Source: an uncultured Eubacteriales bacterium
Lineage (GTDB): Bacteria; Bacillota; Clostridia; Christensenellales; Aristaeellaceae
NCBI GenBank assembly: GCA_902790495.1
Contig: CADASK010000003.1
Location: forward strand, 1-64,000
Reading direction: 5' to 3'
DNA length: 64,000 bases
The position numbers were made by a program, and so were the translations under genes. This document shows positions 53,799-62,716 of the stretch, in pieces; positions within the stretch are counted from its first letter, which is position 1, and every line of letters begins with the position of its first letter. The notes beneath the pieces were generated by a model. It was given only the letters and a program-made list of their open reading frames with translations. It was not told the origin of the DNA and made no database searches.

Positions 53799-54986
53799 AT
53801 GAAGAACCTGAAGCGTTTCCTGTCCCTGGCCCTGTGCCTGATGCTGGCGCTGGCCTGCGTGCCGGCTATGGCGGACGGCCATGTGAAGATCGGCGTGCTG
53901 GTCTCCGACGCCACCTCCTCCGAGGCACTGGCCTTCCGCGCCTACTACACCGAGTACATCGCCAAGGCCTACGGCGTGGAGTTCATCTACTCCGACGAGC
54001 TGACCGACGCCGCCGGCGAGAAGAGCGCCATCGACAACTTCATCGTCAACAACTGCAAGGCGGTCATCTCCTTCTCCTCCTTTGACCGTCCCTCCCAGAT
54101 CGACCAGTGTGACGCGGCCGGCATCTACTACGCCGTGGCCACCGGCACCCTGAGCGACGAACAGTACAACGAGTACAAGGACTACGAGACCTATGTCGGC
54201 GCCATCGGCCCCAGCAACCAGATCGAGTTCCAGGCCGGCTATGACATGGCCGCCTACTACATCGACCAGGGCATGACCAAGTTCGGCATGTTCGGCGGCG
54301 CCGTGCCCTACTACAACGACATGCACATCTACCGTGCCGCCGGCATGCTGGCCGCCATGGTGGAGAAGGGCGGCGAAGGCGCGAACTACAAGGGCGCCGA
54401 CAACGCCGGCGCCATCATCGGCCAGATCTACGCGGACGGCAGCATCGAGCCCTGCACCATCGGCAGCCTGGAGCTGGCGGCCTATGTGGGCGGCTACGAC
54501 TTCAACGACGCCTGGTTCGGCAAGCTGGCCCAGATGGTGGGCACCGAGGGCATCCAGGCGATCCTGACCGTGGGCAGCGGCGTGGACGTGCTGGGCGGCT
54601 TCATCTCCGGCTCCGGCGTCAAGCTGGCGACCGTGGACAGCTTCACCCCCGCCATGAAGGAAGCCATGGACAACGGCATCCTGGACTACATGGCTGGCAA
54701 GTTTGCCGCCTCCATCGGCCCGATCTTCGCCGCCATGCTGAACGCCGTGAACGGCCAGCCCATCCGCGACGGCGAGGGCAATGCGCTGGCCCTGGGCCAG
54801 GGCTACTGGGTCGCCACCAGCGCGGAGCAGTTCGCGGAGTACAGCGCCGTGGATTCTTCCATGACCGATCCCGCCTACACCAAGGAGATTCTGGATCAGT
54901 ACGCCGCTGCGGGCGTGAGCTATGACGACTTCGCGGAGTTTGTGTCCAAGTACAGCTTTGACGAGATTGTTGCGCTGAAGAAATAA
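53799..54986 (+). CDS. Sugar ABC importer binding protein
   Basis: A 395-residue secreted protein with the signal peptide MKNLKRFLSLALCLMLALAC (ending AMA) and a two-lobed type I periplasmic-binding fold: HVKIGVLVSDATSSEALAFRAY at the start and VGSGVDVLGGFISGSGVKLATVD in the middle. There is no lipobox Cys immediately after the signal region beyond LALAC-V, so a lipid anchor is uncertain. AAAAGGAGAAA precedes the ATG. It delivers the sugar to the two permeases. Confidence 0.88.
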   Translation: MKNLKRFLSLALCLMLALACVPAMADGHVKIGVLVSDATSSEALAFRAYYTEYIAKAYGVEFIYSDELTDAAGEKSAIDNFIVNNCKAVISFSSFDRPSQIDQCDAAGIYYAVATGTLSDEQYNEYKDYETYVGAIGPSNQIEFQAGYDMAAYYIDQGMTKFGMFGGAVPYYNDMHIYRAAGMLAAMVEKGGEGANYKGADNAGAIIGQIYADGSIEPCTIGSLELAAYVGGYDFNDAWFGKLAQMVGTEGIQAILTVGSGVDVLGGFISGSGVKLATVDSFTPAMKEAMDNGILDYMAGKFAASIGPIFAAMLNAVNGQPIRDGEGNALALGQGYWVATSAEQFAEYSAVDSSMTDPAYTKEILDQYAAAGVSYDDFAEFVSKYSFDEIVALKK

Positions 54987-55020
54987 TCCATTTCTCTCAT
55001 CGACTTGCGATGTGTCAGGG

Positions 55021-55143
55021 GTTCCGCGCCTGCGGGCGCGGGGAGGGGGCTTTGCGATCGGTCCGGGGCTGCCGCCCGTTCTCCGCTGAAAACTCCATAA
55101 CATGGAGTTTTCCGGGCGCTCCGAACCCCCTCCACCCCTTCGC
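55021..55143 (-). repeat. Family-A palindromic element, long form (copy A12)
   Basis: Very similar to copy A1 (inner stem AAAACTCCAT / ATGGAGTTTT). It lies between the binding-protein gene and the second permease, inside what should be one operon. Confidence 0.87.
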
Positions 55144-55282
55144 CCCGCATCCTGATGTTGAGCGAGTATAAGTATCCTGCCGGGGCGGAGAATGCTCCGT
55201 TCCCGGCGCTCTTTCTGCGGAGGCACGTTTAAGGCGCGCCTCTGCAAAAGGAGCGCCTATTTCGCCAAAGGAGTGACCTGGT

Positions 55283-56263
55283 ATGAAGAAAAGGCCCTTG
55301 CTGAAAAAACTGCTGCTGAGCCTGCTGATCCCCTGCGCGGTGCTGCTGGTGCTGGAGGCCATCGCCCTGGGCAAGGGCGTGCGCCTCTTCGCCAATGCCG
55401 ACAGCTGGAAGCTGTTCTTCCGCGCGGTGGCGAATGTGACGCTGACCACCTTCGCCCTGTCCATCAACCTGGACTCCGGCCGGTTCGACTTCTCCCTGGG
55501 CGCGGTCTCCATGCTCTCCGCCACGGTGGCGGGCACCCTGGCCCAGCAATGGGGGATCGGCCCCTGGCCGACCCTGGCCATCGCGGTGGCCGTGGCGGCG
55601 CTGCTGGGGCTGATCCACGGCGGCGTGTACGTGCTCACGCGCATCCCGCCCATCATCGTGTCCCTGGGCATGGCCCTGTTCTACGAGGGCTGCGCCTTCG
55701 CCTTCACCGGCGGCAAGGGCGTGTCCCTGGTGACGCGCACGGACATCATCGGCTTCTCCACCATCGGGAACTACATCCTGGTGACGGCCGTCGCCGTGGC
55801 GCTGATCGTGCTGCTCTTCGATTTCACCCGCTTCGGCGCGAATTACCGCGCCCTGGTCAGCGGCCAGAAGATCGCCGTGGAGACCGGCATCCACGAGGTC
55901 GGCAACGCCCTGGGCTGCTACGCCGTGAGCGGCGCGCTGATGGGCGTGGTGGGCTTCATCAGCCTGGCCAACACGGGCAGCCAGCAGATGGCGCTGAACT
56001 TCGGCTCCATCGGCATCATGTTCACCGCCTTCCTGCCCATGTTCATCGGCGGCTGGATCGGCCGGTACATCAACAAGCGCGTGGGCATCATGCTGGGCGC
56101 GGTCTCCATGGCGCTGATCTCCCTGGCCTTCGCCCGGTTCGACACGGCGTCCTCGGTGCAGAGCATCGTCTCCGCCCTGCTGCTGGTGCTGTTCCTGATC
56201 TACCTGAACAACGAGTTCGCTATTCTCTCCAAATTCCGCGGGAAAAAGGAGGCCGAATCATGA
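55283..56263 (+). CDS. Second sugar ABC importer permease
   Basis: A 326-residue permease of the RbsC family: NLDSGRFDFSLGAVSMLSATVAGTLAQQW, ALVSGQKIAVETGIHEVGNALGCYAVSGALMG, then an atypical C-terminus (GWIGRYINKRVGIMLGAVSMALISLAF) that lacks the usual GGxxxxGGxG segment of the first permease. AAAGGAG precedes ATG 55283. It overlaps the GH3 gene by 4 bases. Confidence 0.88.
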   Translation: MKKRPLLKKLLLSLLIPCAVLLVLEAIALGKGVRLFANADSWKLFFRAVANVTLTTFALSINLDSGRFDFSLGAVSMLSATVAGTLAQQWGIGPWPTLAIAVAVAALLGLIHGGVYVLTRIPPIIVSLGMALFYEGCAFAFTGGKGVSLVTRTDIIGFSTIGNYILVTAVAVALIVLLFDFTRFGANYRALVSGQKIAVETGIHEVGNALGCYAVSGALMGVVGFISLANTGSQQMALNFGSIGIMFTAFLPMFIGGWIGRYINKRVGIMLGAVSMALISLAFARFDTASSVQSIVSALLLVLFLIYLNNEFAILSKFRGKKEAES

Positions 56264-57936
56264 GCATCGATCTGAAAGCCAAGCCCTTTTGCCTGAACGA
56301 CGCGCAGATTGCCTGGGTGCGTGAGACCCTGTCCGCCATGACGGAGGACGAGAAGATCGGGCAGCTCTTCCTGCCCATCGCCTTCTCCTCGGACGAAAAC
56401 TATCTGCGCTACGAGATGCTGCGCTACCACATCGGCGGGCTGCTGTTCAAGACCAGCCCCTCCAAGGAGGTACGCGCGGCCCTGCAATTCATGCAGGAGA
56501 ACAGCAAGATCCCTCTGCTGTGCGCGGCCAACCTCGAGTTCGGCTCCACCGGTTTTTTGGAGGACGGCACGCTGTTCGGCCAGCAGCTGGGCATCGGCGC
56601 CACGGATGACCCGGAGCAGGCGTACCGCATGGGTTCCGTCTCCTGCAAGGAGGCCGCGGCGGCGGGCTGCAATTTCGCCTTCGCCCCGGTGAGCGACCTG
56701 GATCTCAACTGGCGCAATCCCATCATCAACGTGCGTTCCTACGGCCGCGACCCGGAGAAGGTGCTGGCCTTCTGCAAGGCCTACAAGCGCGGCGCGGACG
56801 AGAACGGCGTGGCCGTCTCGGTCAAGCACTTCCCTGGCGACGGCGTGGACGAGGTGGATCAGCACCTGCTGGTCTCCGTCAACACCATGCCCATCGATGA
56901 GTGGGAGGCCACCTACGGCCGGGTCTACCGCGGCATGATCGAGGACGGGGCCATGAGCTTCATGATCGGCCATATCGACCACCCCGCCTGGCGGCACAGG
57001 CTGAACCCCGCTCTGCCCGAGGGCACGGTGCCGGCCACCCTCTCCAGGGAGCTGATGACCGGCCTGCTGCGGGAGCACCTGGGCTTCAACGGCCTGATCA
57101 TCACCGACGCGACGCCGATGGTGGGCTACAACTGCTCCATGAAGCACGCGGACGCCGTGCCCACCACCATCGCGGCCGGCGCGGATATGTTCCTGTTCAA
57201 CAAGAGCCTGCCGGAGGACTTCGCCTACATGAAGGACGGCATCCGGCGGGGCCTGCTGACCTGGGCGCGGGTGGACGAGGCCGTGACCCGCATCCTGGCC
57301 ATGAAGGCCGCTCTCCGTCTCAACGAGCAGACCGTGCAGCCGGAGGAGGCGATGGCCTGCATCGGCTGCGCGCAGCACCACGCCTGGGCGCGGGAGCTGG
57401 CGGACGAGGCCGTCACCCTGGTGAAGGAGACGGAGCACAACCTGCCCCTGAATCCCCGGAAGACGAAGCGGCTGCTGCTGGAGGTGCTGGGCGGCTGCCC
57501 GTCGGAGCAGCACATCGCCGGGTACATGCGTGAGAAGCTGACCGCGGAGGGCTTCGAGGTCACCCTGTACCAGCCGGAGGATTTCTCCACCTACCAGTTC
57601 GGCGTGAAGCCCTTCACGGACGCCTACGACGCCGTGCTGTACCTGGGCAACATCGAGAACGCCAGCAACAAGACGACGAACCGCATCAGCTGGAACACCT
57701 TCTGGGGGCACGGCAACAACGTGCCGTGGTTCGTACACGAGGTGCCCACGGTGTTCGCCTCCCTGGCGAATCCCTATCACCTGGTGGACGTGCCCATGAT
57801 CAAGACCTACATCAACTGCTATTCCAACAACGACGAGACCCTGGATGCGCTGGTGGAAAAGCTGATGGGCCGGGACACCTTCCGGGGCCAGTCGCCCACG
57901 GACCCCTTCTGCGGGAAGGAATATCTGCGCTATTGA
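56260..57936 (+). CDS. Glycoside hydrolase family 3 enzyme
   Basis: A 558-residue protein without a signal peptide, so it acts on sugar imported into the cytosol. MTEDEKIGQLFLPIAF near residue 28 opens the GH3 barrel; SVKHFPGDGVDEVDQHL (near 190) is the substrate-binding KHFPGDG motif; LIITDATPMVGY (near 285) holds the likely nucleophile Asp. KHFPGDG is typical of beta-N-acetylhexosaminidase-like GH3, but specificity is not certain. ATG 56260 follows AAAGGAGG. Confidence 0.88.
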   Translation: MSIDLKAKPFCLNDAQIAWVRETLSAMTEDEKIGQLFLPIAFSSDENYLRYEMLRYHIGGLLFKTSPSKEVRAALQFMQENSKIPLLCAANLEFGSTGFLEDGTLFGQQLGIGATDDPEQAYRMGSVSCKEAAAAGCNFAFAPVSDLDLNWRNPIINVRSYGRDPEKVLAFCKAYKRGADENGVAVSVKHFPGDGVDEVDQHLLVSVNTMPIDEWEATYGRVYRGMIEDGAMSFMIGHIDHPAWRHRLNPALPEGTVPATLSRELMTGLLREHLGFNGLIITDATPMVGYNCSMKHADAVPTTIAAGADMFLFNKSLPEDFAYMKDGIRRGLLTWARVDEAVTRILAMKAALRLNEQTVQPEEAMACIGCAQHHAWARELADEAVTLVKETEHNLPLNPRKTKRLLLEVLGGCPSEQHIAGYMREKLTAEGFEVTLYQPEDFSTYQFGVKPFTDAYDAVLYLGNIENASNKTTNRISWNTFWGHGNNVPWFVHEVPTVFASLANPYHLVDVPMIKTYINCYSNNDETLDALVEKLMGRDTFRGQSPTDPFCGKEYLRY

Positions 57937-57945
57937 GGAGCAGTT

Positions 57946-59418
57946 ATGTTTGAAGAAAAGAAAGCGGCCTGGCTGGCCCGGGCGGAGGCCTGCAAGCCCG
58001 CGCTCCGCACGGAGACGGTGCGGCCCGCCGCCGGCATGCCCGCGCAGACGCTCAGGGAAAACGACAGCGTCGTGCTGGACTTCGGCAACCACTTCGTGGG
58101 CAGGCTGACCCTCAGGCTGCGCAGCGAGGGCAGCCACCCGGACGCCCCGGCCTGGCTGCAGGTGAAGTTCTGCGAGAACAGCCGGGAGCTGAACGAGACG
58201 CTGGAGGGCTACCAGGGCTGGATCAGCAAAGGCTGGGTGCAGCAGGAGTAGGTGCACGTGGATGTGCTGCCGGCCGTGCTGGCTCTGCCCAGGCGCTACG
58301 CCTTCCGCTATGTCCGGATCGACGTGCTGGCGCTCTCCTCCAAGTACAGCCTGGTGATCGAGGACGCCTGGGCCGAGACCACGACCTCCGCCGACGACAG
58401 CACGGTGGAAGCGCTCCGGGGCGAAACCTGGGAGGAGGCCATCGACCGTGTGGCCCTGCGCACCCTGCGCAGCTGCATGCAGGACGTCTTCGAGGACGGG
58501 CCCAAACGGGACCGCCGCCTGTGGCTGGGCGACCTGTGCCTGCAGACCCTGGCCAACAGCGTGACCTACCGCCGCTTTGACCTGGTGAAGCGCTGCCTGT
58601 ATCTCTTCGCCTGTGCGGCGGATGGCGAGGGCCGCATCCCCGCCTGCCTCTTCACCGAGCCTCAGGTGGAGGGCGACGACACCTACATGTTTGACTACTC
58701 CCTGTTCTTCATCCCGACCCTGCTGCAGTATGTCCAGGCCAGCGGCGACCGGGAGACGGGGGAGGAGCTGCTGCCGCTGGCGCTGCATCAGCTGAAGCTG
58801 GCGGAGGAGCGGTTTGACCCCGAAACCCAGCTCATCCGGGACAGCGATCAGCTGGGCTGGTGCTTTGTGGACTGGAACCTGCAGCTGAACAAGCAGTGCT
58901 CCGCCCAGGCCGTCTGGCTCTATTGCGCCCAGGCCGCCCTGCAGCTGAAGGAGGATCCGGCGCTGGCCGGTCTGATTGAGACGCGGAAGGCCGCCATGCT
59001 CGCCCACTGGTACGACCGCGGGCGCCATCTGTTTGTCAGCGGCGCAGAGCGGCAGATCTCCCGGGCCTCCCAGGTGTGGGCCATCCTGGCCGGCGCCGTG
59101 ACCGGCGAGGAGGCGCGTGCCTGCCTGGACGCCGCCGCGGCCTGCCCCGAGGCCCTGGCCATGGTGACGCCCTACATGATGCACCACTACGCCGAGGCCC
59201 TGTGCCTCGTCGGCCGGAGGCAGGAAGCGCGCCAGGTCATCCGGGACTACTGGGGCGCGATGGTGAACAGCGGCGCGGACACCTTCTGGGAGCTGTTCAA
59301 TCCCGCCGACCCCGACGAATCCCCCTACGGCTCCCCGGTGGTCAACAGCTACTGCCACGCCTGGAGCTGCACGCCCACGTGGTTCCTGAGAAGCGGGGTG
59401 CTGGGGGAAAACAGCTAA
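57946..59418 (+). CDS. GH78-like alpha-L-rhamnosidase, interrupted by in-frame TAG
   Basis: From ATG 57946 the frame runs 101 codons, meets TAG at 58249-58251, and then continues without a stop to TAA 59418. The first part (VLDFGNHFVGRLTLRL...WISKGWVQQE) is a beta-sandwich typical of the N-terminal side of GH78 enzymes. The part after TAG contains VLPAVLALPRRYAFRYVRID and the (alpha/alpha)6 catalytic domain with FEDGPKRDRRLWLGDL, which carries the acid residue region. AGGAG before the TAG could allow restart at GTG 58252 or 58258. With readthrough it would be a 489-residue cytosolic enzyme completing the sugar operon. Confidence 0.78.
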
Positions 59419-59473
59419 GATACAATCTCGGCCGGATGCGCCTGGGAAGCGGCGGTCCAGCCATGGGGAATAC

Positions 59474-59513
59474 AGAAAAACCATGCGAGGGTTTGAGGCT
59501 TCGCATGGTTTTT
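59474..59513 (+). terminator. Terminator of the sugar operon
   Basis: AAAAACCATGCGA / TCGCATGGTTTTT, near-identical to the hairpin at 49922 including the central loop. Confidence 0.9.
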
Positions 59514-59528
59514 GTATGCATCTGTCTG

Positions 59529-61442
59529 TCATTCCGCCGCCTCGGCTTCCAGCGCCTCCCACTTCTCGTAGAGCTGGGCGATCTCGTCCTTCTTGCGCTG
59601 GTAGCTCTTCGCCAGCTCGGCGGCGAGGGCGGCGTCCTGGTAGGTCTCCGGGGCGGCGAGGCGGGCCTCCAGCTCGGCGGCCTCCTCCTCGGCGCGCATC
59701 ACGGCGGCCTCGGCCTCCTTCACCGCCAGGGCAAGGGCCTTCTGGCGCTGCTGCTCCTCGCGGGAGCGCCGCTTCTCCTTCTGCTGGGCGGTGCGGGTCT
59801 GGGCGGGCAGGCTGCCGTCCGGCGGCATCTCCCGGTTAATCTTCTCGAAGTAGTCGTCGTAGTTGCCCAGGTACTCGTCGATGTGGCCGTCCTGGAGCAC
59901 CAGCACCTTCTCGGCAAAGCGGTTGATGAAGTACCGGTCGTGGCTGATGGCGAGGATGGTGCCGGGGAAATCCTGCAGGGCCTGCTCCAGCACCTCGCGG
60001 CTGTCCATGTCCAGGTGGTTGGTGGGCTCGTCCAGCAGGAGCAGGTTGTCCTTGTGCAGCATCAGCTTGGTGAGGGCGACGCGGCCCTTCTCGCCGCCGG
60101 AGAGGGTGTCGATGGGCATCAACACGTCGTCGCCGGTGAAGAGGAACAGCCCCAGCGCGCCGCGCACCTCGGTCTGATCCAGGCGGCGGAAGTCGTCCCA
60201 GACCTCGTCCAGCACGGTCTTCATGGGGTGCAGCTTGGCCTGGTGCTGGTCGTAGTAGCCGATGTCCACGCCGGTGCCGAAGCGGATGACGCCCCGGTCG
60301 GGCTTTTCCTCGCCCACGATGCACTTGAGCAGGGTGGATTTGCCCGTGCCGTTGTCGCCGATGAGGGCGCAGCGGTCGCCGGCGCGCAGGTGCAGGTTCA
60401 CCCCGTCGAAGAGGGTGCGGCCGTCGTAGCCCTTGCCCAGCTCCTCGATCATCAGCACGTCGTCGCCGGTGCGGCGGCGGCACTCGAAGCGGAAGCGGAT
60501 GGCGCTCTCGTCCTCGGGCCGCTCCAGGCGCTCCAGCTTCTCCAGCCGCTTCTCGCGGCTCTCGGCGGCGCGGATGGATTTCTCCCGGTTGAAGGAGCGG
60601 TAGCGGGCGATGATGGCCTCCTGCCGCGCGATCTCCCGCTGCTGCATCTGCCAGGCCTTGCGGCGGATCTCGAAGCGCTCGGCGCGCTGGCCGATGTAGT
60701 CGGTGTAGTTGCCGTTGTAGCACTCCACGGTGCCGAAGAGCAGCTCGCCGATGCGGCCGCACACGTGATCCATGAAGGCGCGGTCGTGGCTGATGAGCAG
60801 CACGGCCCCGCGGTAGCTGTTCAGGTAATCCTCCAGCCAGGCGATGGACTTCAGGTCCAGGTGGTTGGTGGGCTCGTCCAGCAGCAGGATGTCCGGCTCG
60901 GTCAGCAGCATGCGGCCCAGGCAGAGCCGGGTGCGCTCGCCGCCGGAGAGCAGCGCCGCCCGCTGTCCCTGCTGATCCTTGCGGAAGCCGAGGCCGGCCA
61001 GCACGCCCTGCACGGTGGAGCGCCAGCCGTAGCCGTTGGCGCGCTCGAAGTCCCGGGTCAGCTGGTCGTACTGGCTGCCCAGACGGCGCAGGAGGTCGGC
61101 GTCCTCGGCGGCGTCGGCCATCTGCTCCTCCAAGGCGCGGAGCTGCTGCTCCATGGCGACCACCGGCTCGAAGACGCTCTCCAGCTCCTCCAGCACGGTG
61201 CGGCTTTCGTCCACCTCGCCCTGCTGGGCCAGGTAGCCGAAGCGCAGGCCCTTCTGCTGGGTGATGGTGCCGCCGTCGGAGGTCTCCAGCCCCGCGAGGA
61301 TCTTCATCAGGGTGGATTTGCCGCTGCCGTTGACGCCGACCAGGCCCATGCGCTCCCCGTCCTGCAGGGTGAACGAAACGTCCTTGAGCACCTCGTTGGT
61401 GCCAAAGCTCTTGCGGACGCCCTGTAAGGCCAGGAGGATCAT
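59529..61442 (-). CDS. ABC-F family ATPase
   Basis: A 637-residue soluble protein with two ABC domains and no membrane segments. Walker A motifs are GVNGSGKSTLMK and GDNGTGKSTLLK, signatures LLSGGERTRLCLGRML and LSGGEKGRVALTKLM, with Walker B DILLLDEPTNHLD and NLLLLDEPTNHLD. The linker and a C-terminal coiled coil (REEQQRQKALALAVKEAEAAVMRAEEEAAELEARL) are the ABC-F layout. Such proteins act on stalled or drug-bound ribosomes. ATG 61442 follows AAAGGAGA; an upstream in-frame ATG at 61484 has no family support. Confidence 0.94.
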   Translation of the reverse strand: MILLALQGVRKSFGTNEVLKDVSFTLQDGERMGLVGVNGSGKSTLMKILAGLETSDGGTITQQKGLRFGYLAQQGEVDESRTVLEELESVFEPVVAMEQQLRALEEQMADAAEDADLLRRLGSQYDQLTRDFERANGYGWRSTVQGVLAGLGFRKDQQGQRAALLSGGERTRLCLGRMLLTEPDILLLDEPTNHLDLKSIAWLEDYLNSYRGAVLLISHDRAFMDHVCGRIGELLFGTVECYNGNYTDYIGQRAERFEIRRKAWQMQQREIARQEAIIARYRSFNREKSIRAAESREKRLEKLERLERPEDESAIRFRFECRRRTGDDVLMIEELGKGYDGRTLFDGVNLHLRAGDRCALIGDNGTGKSTLLKCIVGEEKPDRGVIRFGTGVDIGYYDQHQAKLHPMKTVLDEVWDDFRRLDQTEVRGALGLFLFTGDDVLMPIDTLSGGEKGRVALTKLMLHKDNLLLLDEPTNHLDMDSREVLEQALQDFPGTILAISHDRYFINRFAEKVLVLQDGHIDEYLGNYDDYFEKINREMPPDGSLPAQTRTAQQKEKRRSREEQQRQKALALAVKEAEAAVMRAEEEAAELEARLAAPETYQDAALAAELAKSYQRKKDEIAQLYEKWEALEAEAAE

Positions 61443-61507
61443 GGCGTGGTCTCCTTTCGGCAAATGTTTTTTAAAGAAATGCATTCATATGCTGAATGCA
61501 GGAGCAG

Positions 61508-61565
61508 GTTCCGCGCCTGCGGGCGCGGGCAGGGGGCTTTGCGATCGCCCCCTGCACCCCTTCGC
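61508..61565 (-). repeat. Family-A palindromic element (copy A13)
   Basis: Stem CAGGGGGC / GCCCCCTG around the conserved loop and a CCGCGCC-TGCG-GGCGCGG terminal hairpin. It is paired with A14 in opposite orientation, 35 bases away. Confidence 0.88.
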
Positions 61566-61600
61566 GTCGCCTTTTTTTCAAGCTGCGAAAAGGTGCGGCC

Positions 61601-61654
61601 CGAAGGTCCAGGGCGATCGGAAAGCCCTGGTCGCCGCCCGCAGGCGGCGAAATC
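61601..61654 (+). repeat. Family-A palindromic element (copy A14)
   Basis: CCAGGGC-GATCGGAAA-GCCCTGG, then CGCCGCC-CGCA-GGCGGCG. It belongs to the other stem subtype than its neighbour A13. Confidence 0.88.
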
Positions 61655-61675
61655 CTTTTGCATAAGAGTGCAGAC

Positions 61676-61730
61676 CCTCATCCGTCAGCGTCTTGCGACG
61701 CTGCCACCTTCCCCCAGAAGGGGGAAGGCT
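61676..61730. repeat. Family-B repeat, truncated
   Basis: Begins like the family-B left arm (CCTCATCCGTCAGCGTC) and contains CCTTCCCCC / GGGGGAAGG, but lacks the right outer arm. It touches the stop codon of the walJ-like gene. Confidence 0.75.
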
Positions 61731-61732
61731 TA

Positions 61733-62557
61733 TCAAGCGAGCGCAACCGCATCGGGCTGGGCGAGCGTATACACCCCGCCCACGCGATCCCGCCAGGCCA
61801 GATCAATCCGGATATCCTCGCCCAGGCGCATGCCCTCCAGCTCCACGCGGTTCTCGCTGGTGGTCAGCGCGAGGCTGGGCGTGTTGTTCTCCCCGGAGAG
61901 GTGGCCGAGGATCAGGCTGCGGGTGCCGGCCTCCGCCAGGCGGACAATGGCCTCCGCGCAGGCTTCGTTGCTCAGGTGGCCGTGGTTGGAGAGGATGCGT
62001 CTCTTCAGCGCGGCGCTGTAGTGCGGGTTGCACCGCAGCATGTCGGGGTCATGGTTGCTCTCCAGCAGGATCAGGTCGCTGCCGGAGATGGCGCTGTGCA
62101 CGCTCTCGGTGTAGTGGCCGATGTCCGTGGCGGTGGAAAGGCTGACCCCGCTGCCCCACAGCCGGAAGCCGCAGGGCTCCGCCGCGTCGTGGGGGATGGC
62201 GAAGGGCACCACACCGATGTCGCCCAGGTAGAAGTCGCTGGAACGGTCGAAGACCCGCGCGAGCCCGGCGGGGACGCTGCCGAGCTTGCCGGTCATGGCC
62301 TGCCAGGTCAGCTCCGTGGCGTAGATCGGGATGCCGTACCTGCGGGCGAGGATGCCGGCCCCGGCGATGTGGTCGCTGTGCTCGTGGGTGATGAGCAGGG
62401 CGTCGATGCTCCCCGGCTCCACGCCGATGAACCTCAGTGCGTCGGTGATCATCTTGCCGGAGCGCCCCGCGTCGATGAGCAGGCGTGTGTTCCCGTATTG
62501 CACAAACAGGCAGTTTCCGCTGGACCCAGAGTACAGCGGGCAGAAAATCATGTCCAT
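61733..62557 (-). CDS. walJ: MBL-fold hydrolase of the WalJ/YycJ type
   Basis: A 274-residue cytosolic metallo-beta-lactamase-fold protein. It starts FCPLYSGSSGNCLFVQYGNTRLLIDAG and has the metal motif LLITHEHSDHIAG (near residue 55); further metal ligands are in LLESNHD and SNHGHLSN, and it ends in LILGHLSGENN. The SGSSGN start is typical of WalJ/YycJ, which in other Firmicutes lies beside the walRK cell-wall regulators and affects DNA processing. Those regulators are not nearby here, so the symbol is given on sequence only. Confidence 0.85.
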   Translation of the reverse strand: MDMIFCPLYSGSSGNCLFVQYGNTRLLIDAGRSGKMITDALRFIGVEPGSIDALLITHEHSDHIAGAGILARRYGIPIYATELTWQAMTGKLGSVPAGLARVFDRSSDFYLGDIGVVPFAIPHDAAEPCGFRLWGSGVSLSTATDIGHYTESVHSAISGSDLILLESNHDPDMLRCNPHYSAALKRRILSNHGHLSNEACAEAIVRLAEAGTRSLILGHLSGENNTPSLALTTSENRVELEGMRLGEDIRIDLAWRDRVGGVYTLAQPDAVALA

Positions 62558-62624
62558 GAAAATCCTATTCTGTCTTACACGATAACCAAGTGTGCGCTAA
62601 ACCGCAGCATGAAAGGAGGCGATG

Positions 62625-62683
62625 CGAAGGGGTGCAGGGGGCGATCGCAAAGCCCCCTGCCCGCGCCCGCAGGCGCGGAACCC
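62625..62683 (+). repeat. Family-A palindromic element (copy A15)
   Basis: CAGGGGGC-GATCGCAAA-GCCCCCTG, then CCGCGCC-CGCA-GGCGCGG. It is almost identical to copy A5. Confidence 0.88.
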
Positions 62684-62716
62684 CATGCAAAGGAAAGACG
62701 AGGAGAAAGACTTTTC

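Noticed and set aside
61508..61565. GCGATCGC inside family-A elements taken as the cyanobacterial HIP1 octamer
   Set aside because: It occurs here only as part of the longer element and its loop varies (GATCGG, GACCGG); the gene content is not cyanobacterial.
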